Source: Motilibacter aurantiacus
GTDB lineage: Bacteria > Actinomycetota > Actinomycetes > Motilibacterales > Motilibacteraceae
DNA: 64,000 nucleotides
Assembly: GCF_011250645.1 (NCBI RefSeq)
Contig: NZ_JAANNO010000002.1
Location: 155,081-219,080, forward strand
Direction: 5' to 3'
How positions within the stretch are numbered: position 1 is the first letter of the stretch; every line of letters begins with the position of its first letter. This document shows positions 56,810-64,000 of this stretch, in pieces. The position numbers and the translations under genes were made by a program. The notes under the pieces were generated by a model. The model saw only the letters and a program-made list of their open reading frames with translations. It was not told the origin of the DNA and did no database searches.

Positions 56810-59800
56810 TCAGACGCGCGGCTTCTCGCGCATCTCGAAGGTCTCGATGACGTCATCGACCTTGATGTCGTTGAACGACCCGAGGCCGATACCGCACTCG
56901 AAGCCCTCGCGGACCTCCGTCGCGTCGTCCTTGAAACGGCGCAGCGACTGGATCTGCAGGTTGTCCGCCACCACGACGCCGTCCCGGATGAGGCGGGCCT
57001 TGGAGTTGCGGCGGATCTCCCCGGAGCGGACCAGGCAGCCGGCGATGTTGCCGAACTTGCTCGAGCGGTAGACCTCGCGGATCTCCGCCGTGCCGAGCTG
57101 GGCCTCCTCGTACTCCGGCTTCAGCAGGCCCTTGAGCGCTGCCTCGACCTCCTCGATCGCCTGGTAGATGACCGAGTAGTAGCGGACGTCCACGCCCTCG
57201 CGCTCGGACAGCTCGCGCGCCTTGCCCTCGGGCCGGACGTTGAAGCCGATGATGACCGCGTCCGACGCCACGGCGAGCATGACGTTGTTCTCGGTGATCG
57301 CGCCCACGCCGCGGTCGATGATCCGCAGGTCGACCTCGTCGCCGACGTCGAGCTGCAGGAGGGCGTCCTCCAGGGCCTCGACCGAGCCGGAGACGTCGCC
57401 CTTGAGGATCAGGTTGAGCGTCTCGACCTTGCTGCGCTCGAGGAAGTCCTCGAGGCTGACGCGCTTGCGGGAGCGGGCCAGCAGAGCATTGCGCTCGGCC
57501 GCCGCACGACGCTCGGCGATCTGCCGGGCGATCCGGTCCTCCGGCGCCACCAGGAAGGTGTCACCGGCGCCGGGCACGGACGTGAGGCCGAGGACCTGCG
57601 CCGGACGGGACGGGCCCGCCTCGTCGATCGGGTCGCCGTTCTCGTCGAGCAGGGCCCGGACGCGGCCGTAGGCGTCGCCGCAGACGATCGCGTCGCCGAC
57701 CCGGAGCGTGCCGCGCTGCACGAGCACGGTCGCCACGGGGCCACGGCCACGGTCGAGGCGCGCCTCGATCGCGGTGCCGCGGGCGTCGGCCGTCGGGTTG
57801 GCGACCAGCTCGAGGGCGGCGTCCGCGGTGAGCAGGACCGCCTCGAGCAGGTCGTCGATGCCGATGCCGGACAGCGCCGAGACGTCGACGAACATCGTCT
57901 CGCCGCCGTACTCCTCGGCGACCAGGCCGTACTCGGTGAGCTGGCCACGAGCCTTCGCCGGGTCCGCGCCCTCCTTGTCGATCTTGTTGACCGCGACCAC
58001 GATCGGGACGTCCGCCGCCTGGGCGTGGTTGAGCGCCTCGATCGTCTGGGGCATCACGCCGTCGTCCGCCGCCACCACGAGGATGACGATGTCCGTCGTC
58101 TTGGCACCGCGGGCACGCATGGCCGTGAAGGTCTCGTGGCCCGGGGTGTCGATGAACGTGATGGCCCGCTCGACGCCCTCGTGCTCGTGGACGACCTGGT
58201 AGGCACCGACGTGCTGGGTGATGCCACCGGCCTCACGGGCCTGCACGTTGGTCTTGCGGATCGCGTCCAGCAGGCGGGTCTTGCCGTGGTCGACGTGGCC
58301 CATGACCGTGACGACCGGCGGCCGCGGGGCGAGGTCCTCCTCGTCGTCGTCGAACTCGCCGCCGATGTCGAAGGACTCGAGCAGCTCGCGGTCCTCGTCC
58401 TCGGGGCTGACGATCTGCACGTCGAAGCCGAGCTCGGAGCCGAGCAGGCGGAACGTGTCCTCGTCGAGCGACTGGGTCGCCGTCGCCATCTCGCCGAGGC
58501 GGAACAGCACGGTGACCAGCGAGGCCGGGTTGGCGTTGATCTTCTCCGCGAAGTCCGTCAACGAGGCGCCCCGGCGCAGGCGGACGGGCGTCGAGCCGTC
58601 GCCACGGGGGACCTGCACGCCGCCGATGCTCGGCGCCTGCATGTTGTCGAACTCTTGACGGCGCTGCTTCTTCGACTTGCGCCCACGGGCCGGGCGCCCG
58701 CCCGGACGGCCGAACGCACCGGCCGTGCCGCCACGGCCACGGGGGCCGCCGCCGCCACCACCGGGACGACCGGCGAAGCCGCCGCCGCCACCGGCACCGG
58801 GGCCACCGCCGCCGGGACGGCCGGCGTAGCCGCCGCCGCCGCCACCGGGACGCCCTGCGCCGCCCGGAGCACCGGGACGGCCGGGAGCGCCGCCGCGGCC
58901 GGGGGCACCGGGGCGGCCGGCGCCACCGGGGCCGGCCGGGCGCTGCGGTCGGGGCGGCATCATGCCGGGGTTGGGACGGGGGCCACCGGGGCCGGCGGTG
59001 CCACCCGGGCGCGGGCCCGGGGTCGGGCGCGGGCCGGCCGTGCCACCCGGGCGCGGCATGCCGGGAGCGCCGGCGCCACCCGGGCGCGGCATGCCGGTGC
59101 TGCCGCCGGTGGAGTACGGGTTGTTGCCCGGGCGCGGGGCGCCGGGGCGCTGCATCCCGGTGCTACCACCCGAGCTGAAGGGGTTGTTGCCCGGACGCGG
59201 GCCGCCCGGGCGTGGGCCGGGAGCAGCCGGACGTGCGCCGGGGGCACCCGGGCGCGGTGCGGCGCCGCCCGGGCCGGGACGACCGGCCGAGCCGGGAGCG
59301 GCCGGACGGGAGCCGGGAGCGCTCGGTGCACCGGGTGCGCTCGGTGCACCAGGTGCGCTCGGTGCACCAGGGGCACCAGGGGCACCAGGGCGCGGGCCGG
59401 AGCCAGGAGCCGCCGGAGCACCAGGGGCGGCAGGCGCACCCGGGCGCGGGGCGCCGGGGCGCGGGCCGGTGGGGGCGGTCGGGGCGGCCGAGGCCGCCGG
59501 GGCGAACGCGGGGGTCGTCGGCGCCGCGGGCGTCGACGGCGCGGCGGGTGCCGCGGGGGCGGCCGGGGACGCCGGCTGCGGGCGCGGCCCGGGGGCGGGC
59601 GCAGCCGAGCCGGGGGCCGGGCTGGGGGCGGGCGCGGCCGGGCGCGGGGCGCCGGCGGCGGGCGCGCTGGGCGCCGCGGGTGAGGCGGGCGCGCTCGGTG
59701 CGGCGGGTGCGGCCGGGGCGGGGCGCGGTCCCGGACGGGGACCGCCCAGGTTGCCCGGGGTCGGACGCGGGCCGGGGCCCGGCGTCGGGGTGGGACGGCT

Positions 59801-59989
59801 CGCGGACGCGCCGTCGGTGCTCCCGGAGCCACCGCCGGGGAACGCGTCCTTGAGCTTGCGAACGACGGGTGCCTCGATGGTCGAGGACGCGGAGCGGACG
59901 AACTCGCCCATCTCCTGGAGCTTGGACAGGACGACCTTGCTCTCTACGCCGAACTCCTTGGCGAGTTCGTAGACCCGGACCTTTGCCAC
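56810..59989 (-). CDS. infB: translation initiation factor IF-2
   Basis: A 1059-aa GTPase that places initiator tRNA on the 30S subunit. The N-terminal IF2_N motif is [21 protein letters not shown]. Residues about 55-430 are low complexity, Pro/Ala/Gly/Arg, with repeats such as [11 protein letters not shown] and [22 protein letters not shown] second IF2_N-like region ([23 protein letters not shown]) precedes the G domain: [15 protein letters not shown] near 560, DTPGHETF and NKIDKEGAD. Domains II to IV are complete to [12 protein letters not shown] start. Upstream neighbours are ylxR and nusA. Confidence 0.96.
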   Translation of the reverse strand: MAKVRVYELAKEFGVESKVVLSKLQEMGEFVRSASSTIEAPVVRKLKDAFPGGGSGSTDGASASRPTPTPGPGPRPTPGNLGGPRPGPRPAPAAPAAPSAPASPAAPSAPAAGAPRPAAPAPSPAPGSAAPAPGPRPQPASPAAPAAPAAPSTPAAPTTPAFAPAASAAPTAPTGPRPGAPRPGAPAAPGAPAAPGSGPRPGAPGAPGAPSAPGAPSAPGAPSAPGSRPAAPGSAGRPGPGGAAPRPGAPGARPAAPGPRPGGPRPGNNPFSSGGSTGMQRPGAPRPGNNPYSTGGSTGMPRPGGAGAPGMPRPGGTAGPRPTPGPRPGGTAGPGGPRPNPGMMPPRPQRPAGPGGAGRPGAPGRGGAPGRPGAPGGAGRPGGGGGGYAGRPGGGGPGAGGGGGFAGRPGGGGGGPRGRGGTAGAFGRPGGRPARGRKSKKQRRQEFDNMQAPSIGGVQVPRGDGSTPVRLRRGASLTDFAEKINANPASLVTVLFRLGEMATATQSLDEDTFRLLGSELGFDVQIVSPEDEDRELLESFDIGGEFDDDEEDLAPRPPVVTVMGHVDHGKTRLLDAIRKTNVQAREAGGITQHVGAYQVVHEHEGVERAITFIDTPGHETFTAMRARGAKTTDIVILVVAADDGVMPQTIEALNHAQAADVPIVVAVNKIDKEGADPAKARGQLTEYGLVAEEYGGETMFVDVSALSGIGIDDLLEAVLLTADAALELVANPTADARGTAIEARLDRGRGPVATVLVQRGTLRVGDAIVCGDAYGRVRALLDENGDPIDEAGPSRPAQVLGLTSVPGAGDTFLVAPEDRIARQIAERRAAAERNALLARSRKRVSLEDFLERSKVETLNLILKGDVSGSVEALEDALLQLDVGDEVDLRIIDRGVGAITENNVMLAVASDAVIIGFNVRPEGKARELSEREGVDVRYYSVIYQAIEEVEAALKGLLKPEYEEAQLGTAEIREVYRSSKFGNIAGCLVRSGEIRRNSKARLIRDGVVVADNLQIQSLRRFKDDATEVREGFECGIGLGSFNDIKVDDVIETFEMREKPRV

Positions 59990-60063
59990 TGCTCTCCTCT
60001 TTCGGCCCGGGCCCCTTCGCAGGGGTGGGCCGCTAGTCCACGTACATGGTCATCGCTGGGTGC

Positions 60064-60420
60064 TCATCGAGCGCTCATCGCTTCTCGACCTGCTTCCTGA
60101 CGGGGCTCTTCCTGCGTTGCACTGCGCACGGCCGTCGCCGGCTCGGCCCGTTGGGACCGGGCGAGGGCGCCGACCGCTGCCCGTAGCTCCGAGCAGTCGA
60201 GCGGCCCCTGGGCCCGCAGGGCCCGGGAAAACGCCCGTCGACGCTCGGCGACATCGAGGCACTCCTGGTCGGGGTGCACGTACGCACCCCGTCCGGGTAG
60301 CCGCCCGCGGACGTCGGGGACGCAAGCGCCCTCGGCCTCCACGACGCGGATCAGCTCCGACTTGGGCGCACGCCTGCGGCACCCGACACAGGTGCGTTGG
60401 GGGATCGTGCGACCAGCCAC
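60064..60420 (-). CDS. ylxR: YlxR-family (DUF448) RNA-binding protein
   Basis: A 118-aa small nucleoid/RNA-binding protein between nusA and infB. GTG at 60420 ([27 protein letters not shown]); the long frame through it is a shadow. Signature features: [35 protein letters not shown], and a C-terminal Ala/Arg/Glu extension. YlxR homologues affect transcription or RNase P activity in other bacteria. Confidence 0.88.
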   Translation of the reverse strand: MAGRTIPQRTCVGCRRRAPKSELIRVVEAEGACVPDVRGRLPGRGAYVHPDQECLDVAERRRAFSRALRAQGPLDCSELRAAVGALARSQRAEPATAVRSATQEEPRQEAGREAMSAR

Positions 60421-60482
60421 AGGCCAGTCTACTCCTCGTCGCGGCGCGACGGGCGCCGGCTGTGGGCCGGCGCCCCGGACGG

Positions 60483-61514
60483 TCAGGAGCCGGCCGGCGC
60501 AGCGCCGGGGCGCGGGCGCAGCTGGTCGGCGGGCTGGTCGGGGGCCGCGTCGCTGCGGATGTCGATGCGCCACCCGGTGAGCCGCGCGGCGAGCCGGGCG
60601 TTCTGCCCTTCCTTGCCGATCGCCAGCGAGAGCTGGTAGTCGGGCACCACGACGCGGGCCGACCGCGCCTCCGGGTCCACGACCTTGACCGACGTCACCC
60701 GGGCCGGGGACAGGGCGCTGGCGACGAATCGTGCCGGGTCCTCGACCCAGTCGACGATGTCGATCTTCTCGCCGTGCAGCTCGGACATCACGGCACGGAC
60801 CCGGGACCCCATCGGGCCGATGCAGGCGCCCTTCGCGTTGAGCCCCGGCCGGGTGGCACGGACGGCGATCTTGGTCCGGTGCCCGGCCTCGCGCGCGACC
60901 GCGACGATCTCGACGCTGCCGTCGGCGACCTCGGGGGCCTCGAGGGCGAAGAGCTTCTTGACCAGGCCCGGATGGGTGCGGCTGAGCGCGATCTGCGGCC
61001 CCTTCGGGCCCTTGCGCACGGCGACCACGTAGCAGCGGATCCGCGAGCCGTGCTCGTAGCGCTCCCCGGGGACCTGCTCGTGCGGGGGCAGCAGCGCCTC
61101 GACCTTGCCGAGGTCGACGTAGACGTCGGCGGGGTTGCGCCCCTGCTGGATGACCCCGGAGACGATGTCGCCCTCCTTGCCGGAGAACTCCCCCAGCGTC
61201 TGCTCGTCCTCGGCCTCGCGCAGCCGCTGCAGGATGACCTGCTTGGCGGTGGTCGCGGCGATCCGGCCGAAGCCGGTGGGGGTGTCGTCGTACTCGCGCG
61301 CCTGCGCGGGGTCGGCTCCCTCGGGAGCCTCCTCGCGCGCCCAGACCGTGACGTGGCCGGTGGTGCGGTCGAGCTCGACGCGGGCGCGGGGTGCGTGCCC
61401 CTCCGTGCGCTGGTACGCGACGAGCAGGGCCTGCTCGATGGCGTGCACCAGCAGGTCGAACGACACCTCCTTCTCGCGCACGAGCCCGCGCAGGGCTGCC
61501 ATGTCGATGTCCAC
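60483..61514 (-). CDS. nusA: transcription termination/antitermination factor NusA
   Basis: A 343-aa factor acting on RNA polymerase. The N-terminal domain (1-125; [36 protein letters not shown]) is followed by S1 ([22 protein letters not shown]) and two KH domains ([43 protein letters not shown]). It lacks the acidic repeats of the E. coli protein, as usual for this phylum. The GTG at 61514 shares one base with the rimP stop (TAGTG), giving tight coupling. Confidence 0.96.
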   Translation of the reverse strand: MDIDMAALRGLVREKEVSFDLLVHAIEQALLVAYQRTEGHAPRARVELDRTTGHVTVWAREEAPEGADPAQAREYDDTPTGFGRIAATTAKQVILQRLREAEDEQTLGEFSGKEGDIVSGVIQQGRNPADVYVDLGKVEALLPPHEQVPGERYEHGSRIRCYVVAVRKGPKGPQIALSRTHPGLVKKLFALEAPEVADGSVEIVAVAREAGHRTKIAVRATRPGLNAKGACIGPMGSRVRAVMSELHGEKIDIVDWVEDPARFVASALSPARVTSVKVVDPEARSARVVVPDYQLSLAIGKEGQNARLAARLTGWRIDIRSDAAPDQPADQLRPRPGAAPAGS

Positions 61515-62098
61515 TACGCCTCCTCGTCGGTGTCGTCGGTGTCGTCGGTGTCGTCGGTGTCGTCGCTGCCGCTGTCGTCGCTGTCGCCGTCGCTGTCGTC
61601 GCTGCCGCCGTCGAGCGCCTCGAGCTCGTCGTCACCCTTGCGGGAGAACTCGACCTGCACCCGGCCGGGGCCGAGCTCGGCGTACGCCAGCTCGCGCTCG
61701 CTGCCGCCGACGTCGAGGACGACGCCCTCCTCGCTCGCGGACACGACGCGCCCGACCAGGGGCGCGCCGCCTGCGGCGAGCGGCACCTCGACCAGGCGGC
61801 CGGCGGCACGCCGCCAGTGGCGCGGCTCGGTGAGCGGGCGGGAGACCCCGGGGCTGGTGACCTCGAGGACGTACGGCGCGTCGCCCAGCGCGTCCGCCTC
61901 GTCCAGCGCGGCGGAGACGGCCGTGGACACGTCGGCCACGACGTCCAGCGGAAGCCCCTCGTCCCGGTCGACGACGACACGGACGAGGCGGCGGCGGCCG
62001 GCGGGGGTCACGACGACGTCCTCGAGGTCGCACCCGGCGCCGGCGACGACCGGGGTGAGCAGCTCGAGGAGGCTGTCTCGGGAGGCGGCTCTCGCCAT
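61514..62098 (-). CDS. rimP: ribosome maturation factor RimP with acidic repeat tail
   Basis: A 194-aa 30S maturation factor. ATG at 62098 ([30 protein letters not shown]). Core motifs: [29 protein letters not shown] and [28 protein letters not shown]. The last 35 residues are an unusual acidic tail of DDSD/DDTD repeats encoded by a tandem repeat (about 61519-61612). First gene of the rimP-nusA-ylxR-infB operon. Confidence 0.94.
   Translation of the reverse strand: MARAASRDSLLELLTPVVAGAGCDLEDVVVTPAGRRRLVRVVVDRDEGLPLDVVADVSTAVSAALDEADALGDAPYVLEVTSPGVSRPLTEPRHWRRAAGRLVEVPLAAGGAPLVGRVVSASEEGVVLDVGGSERELAYAELGPGRVQVEFSRKGDDELEALDGGSDDSDGDSDDSGSDDTDDTDDTDDTDEEA
61519..61612. repeat. tandem repeat encoding the RimP acidic tail
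   Basis: A 9-bp unit GTCGTCGGT is repeated four times near 61528-61563 and then degenerates into GTCGTCGCT, GCCGCT and GTCGCC variants to about 61612. Read on the minus strand it encodes DDT/DDS-type units. Such repeats can change copy number by slippage without breaking the frame. Confidence 0.7.
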
Positions 62099-62270
62099 CG
62101 GCTGCGGTCCTCCCTCTTCTCTTGTCCACCGCTCTCGCGGCGGTGCGCGTGAAGCGCGCGGTGTGCGGATGGGGCAGTGCGTGCGGGCTCCGGCCGGACG
62201 GCACGCCGAGCGCCGGGCGCCGTTGCCCCACCTGCACAGCGTAATGGGCCGCGATGGCAGGCTGAGCCCG

Positions 62271-62813
62271 GTGACCCCCGCATCGCCCGGCCGCCGCGCG
62301 CTGCTCGTCCGCGCGGGTGGCCTCGCCGTGGCGGTCACGGGGGCCGGCCTGCTCACCGGCTGCACCGGGGACGAGGACGCCCCCTCCCCCGCGCCCGGCC
62401 CGGGCCCGGACGCGGAGCCGCTGCGGCGCGCACGGGCCGACGAGGAGCGGCTGATCGCGCTGTACGCCGGCGCCGCCCAGCGCCTGCCCGCCCTCGCCGC
62501 CCGGCTGACGGCACTGCGCGACGACCACGTGGCGCACCTCGCCGCCCTCGACGAGCTGGCCGCGCCGAGCCCCGGCGCCACCCCGGGCCCGGACACCGGC
62601 GCAGGCACCAGCCCAGTCCCAGGGGCCACGCCGGCGCCGGGCGCGCCCGGCCGGTCCGCCACCCTGCGGCTGCTGGCGCGCGCGGAGGACACGGCGGCCG
62701 ACACCCGGCTCGCCGACCTGCCCGCGGCCTCGCCGGCCGTGCGCCGGCTGCTGGCCGGCATCGGGGCGGCGGAGGCGGCCCACTCCGCACTGCTGCGGGC
62801 GGAGGAGCCGTGA
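62271..62813 (+). CDS. DUF4439-like lipoprotein
   Basis: A 180-aa exported lipoprotein. The GTG at 62271 gives [31 protein letters not shown]; the Arg pair and hydrophobic run end in the lipobox LTGC. The mature part is helical ([44 protein letters not shown] and [17 protein letters not shown]) with a Pro/Gly linker between, a ferritin-like four-helix pattern. Its stop overlaps the next start (GTGA). Role unknown. Confidence 0.75.
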   Translation: MTPASPGRRALLVRAGGLAVAVTGAGLLTGCTGDEDAPSPAPGPGPDAEPLRRARADEERLIALYAGAAQRLPALAARLTALRDDHVAHLAALDELAAPSPGATPGPDTGAGTSPVPGATPAPGAPGRSATLRLLARAEDTAADTRLADLPAASPAVRRLLAGIGAAEAAHSALLRAEEP

Positions 62814-63229
62814 CCGAGGTCGAGGCGCTGCAGGCCGCGCTCGCGGGCGAGCACGCGGCCGTCTGGGCGTACGGCGTGGTCGGGGCCCGGCTGCCGGCCG
62901 GGCGGGCGCCCCAGGCCCTTGCCGCGCTGGCCGCCCACCGGGCGCGCCGCGACGCGCTCGAGCGGACCCTGGAACGGGCCTCCGCCTCGCCGGTGGCGGC
63001 CGCGCCGGCGTACGACCTGCCCGGGCCGGTCACCACGCCGGCGCAGGCCGTCGCGCTCGGCGAGCTCGTGGAGGAGCGGCTGGCCGCCGCGTACGCCGAC
63101 CTGGTCGCGGCGGCCGAGGCGGAGCAGCTGCGTGCCACCGCGGCACGCGGCGTGCGGGAGGCCGCGGTGCGGGCCGCGCTGTGGCGCGGGTCGAGCGTGC
63201 CGTTCCCGGGGCTGCCCGAGCGGGGCTAG
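62810..63229 (+). CDS. DUF4439 ferritin-like protein
   Basis: A 139-aa helical protein. The GTG at 62810 overlaps the lipoprotein stop. [28 protein letters not shown] and [14 protein letters not shown] form the first helix pair, and [43 protein letters not shown] the second. Glu and His at metal-like positions ([10 protein letters not shown]) suggest a ferritin-like carboxylate site. No signal peptide, so it is the cytoplasmic counterpart of the coupled lipoprotein. Its TAG stop shares CTAG with the convergent exporter gene. Confidence 0.82.
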   Translation: MTEVEALQAALAGEHAAVWAYGVVGARLPAGRAPQALAALAAHRARRDALERTLERASASPVAAAPAYDLPGPVTTPAQAVALGELVEERLAAAYADLVAAAEAEQLRATAARGVREAAVRAALWRGSSVPFPGLPERG

Positions 63230-63996
63230 CCCGCGACGATGTCGTAGCTCAGCCGGGCCAGCAGCGCGCCCACGACGGTCAGGAAGACGACCCGGACGAA
63301 GCCGCTCCCCCGGCGCAGCGCGGTCTTCGCGCCGAGCCGGCCGCCGATGATGTTGCAGGCGGCCATGGCGAGGCCGAGGCGGTACATCGGCGCGCCCTGC
63401 GGGATGAACACGGCCAGCGCCCCGGCGTTGGTGGCGAGGTTGACGATGCGGGCCTTCGCCGACGCCTGCAGGAACGAGTAGCCGAGCAGCGCGACGAGCG
63501 CGAAGACCAGGAAGCTGCCGGTCCCCGGCCCGAAGATGCCGTCGTAGAACCCGATGCCGAGCGCCGCCCCGGCGGCCGCCGCGTAGTGCGCGCGGCCGGA
63601 CCAGCGCAGCGCCTGTGCCTCCCCGAGCGTCGGCCGGCGCAGGGTGTAGGCCCCCACCAGCACCAGCAGTACCAGGACGAGCGGGCGGAAGGCCGACTGC
63701 GGGATCAGCGAGGCGCAGGCCGCCCCGCCCGCCGACCCGGCGACCGCCGCGGCGGCCATCGGCAGGGCGGTCCGCAGGTCGGGGCGGACGCGCTTGTAGT
63801 ACGTCCAGGCCGCGACGGCGGTGCCGAACATGCTCGAGAGCTTGTTGGTCGCGAGCACCTGCGCCGGCGCCGCGCCCGGCATCAGCACGAGCAGGGCGGG
63901 CAGCTGGATCAGCCCGCCCCCGCCGGTGACTGCGTCGACCCAGCCGGCGAGCAGCGCCGCGGTGCAGAGCGCGAGGACGATGTGGAGCTCGGGCAT
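63226..63996 (-). CDS. TauE/SafE-family membrane transporter
   Basis: A 256-aa membrane protein with about eight hydrophobic segments. Family signatures at each half: [21 protein letters not shown] near 19-39 and [22 protein letters not shown] near 146-167. TauE/SafE proteins export sulfite or other sulfonate-derived anions. The last codons overlap the convergent DUF4439 gene at CTAG (63226-63229). The ATG at 63996 is four bases from the window end, so regulatory sequence is not visible. Confidence 0.9.
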   Translation of the reverse strand: MPELHIVLALCTAALLAGWVDAVTGGGGLIQLPALLVLMPGAAPAQVLATNKLSSMFGTAVAAWTYYKRVRPDLRTALPMAAAAVAGSAGGAACASLIPQSAFRPLVLVLLVLVGAYTLRRPTLGEAQALRWSGRAHYAAAAGAALGIGFYDGIFGPGTGSFLVFALVALLGYSFLQASAKARIVNLATNAGALAVFIPQGAPMYRLGLAMAACNIIGGRLGAKTALRRGSGFVRVVFLTVVGALLARLSYDIVAG

Positions 63997-64000
63997 GCGC

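Noticed and set aside
60064-61980. 638-codon minus-strand frame across ylxR and nusA
   Set aside because: Only the last 118 codons are a gene (ylxR); the rest is a shadow of nusA and rimP.

Overview
The window looks like chromosomal DNA of a high-GC actinobacterium. G+C is visibly very high from about 3.4 kb onward, GTG starts and GTGA/ATGA stop-start overlaps are common, and the housekeeping gene set and order are actinobacterial: recA-recX, clgR-cinA-pgsA-rimO-rodZ-like-ftsK, rnj-dapA, dapB-M16 peptidase-pnp-rpsO-ribF-truB, and nrnA-rbfA-ylxP-infB-ylxR-nusA-rimP. I cannot name the genus.

Positions 1 to about 3143 differ from the rest. G+C is visibly lower, and this stretch appears to be the right end of an integrated mobile element. 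It holds about 1.1 kb without a gene but packed with perfect inverted repeats, which I read as a candidate large structured RNA. Within it are an extended -10 promoter with a terminator just downstream, and a 100-nt four-way junction. Next come an apparently leaderless small serine recombinase gene and, coupled to it by a GTGA overlap, an uncharacterised 412-codon gene. The element ends inside miaB: the first 21 MiaB codons survive on the minus strand (3206 to 3144), and the frame then runs into element DNA and stops at 3108. The rest of miaB would lie left of the window.

3.4-19.7 kb: two convergent secreted M14 metallopeptidases; a TAXI-type solute-binding protein convergent with an OmpR-family two-component system; a glutamate-type ABC importer (gluABCD); then on the minus strand rny, recX and recA (with a LexA-type SOS box), a LysR/GNAT divergent pair and a DUF3046 gene. 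RecX has no normal start codon.

19.8-35 kb: Lhr helicase, Nei/Fpg-type glycosylase, a membrane-anchored beta-helix protein, then clgR, cinA, pgsA, rimO, a RodZ-like gene and ftsK on the minus strand.

35-46 kb: a 46-residue Cys-containing peptide coupled to a secreted protein, a zinc alcohol dehydrogenase, rnj-dapA, an anti-sigma antagonist, a small ORF coupled to a VOC protein, a CGNR regulator coupled to azlC-azlD, and a stand-alone A-T-TE NRPS-like enzyme.

45.4-62.1 kb: dapB, M16 peptidase, pnp, rpsO, ribF, truB, a type II NADH dehydrogenase, nrnA, rbfA, ylxP, infB, ylxR, nusA and rimP, nearly all minus strand: a translation/RNA-processing block. The right end has two DUF4439 ferritin-like genes and a TauE/SafE exporter.
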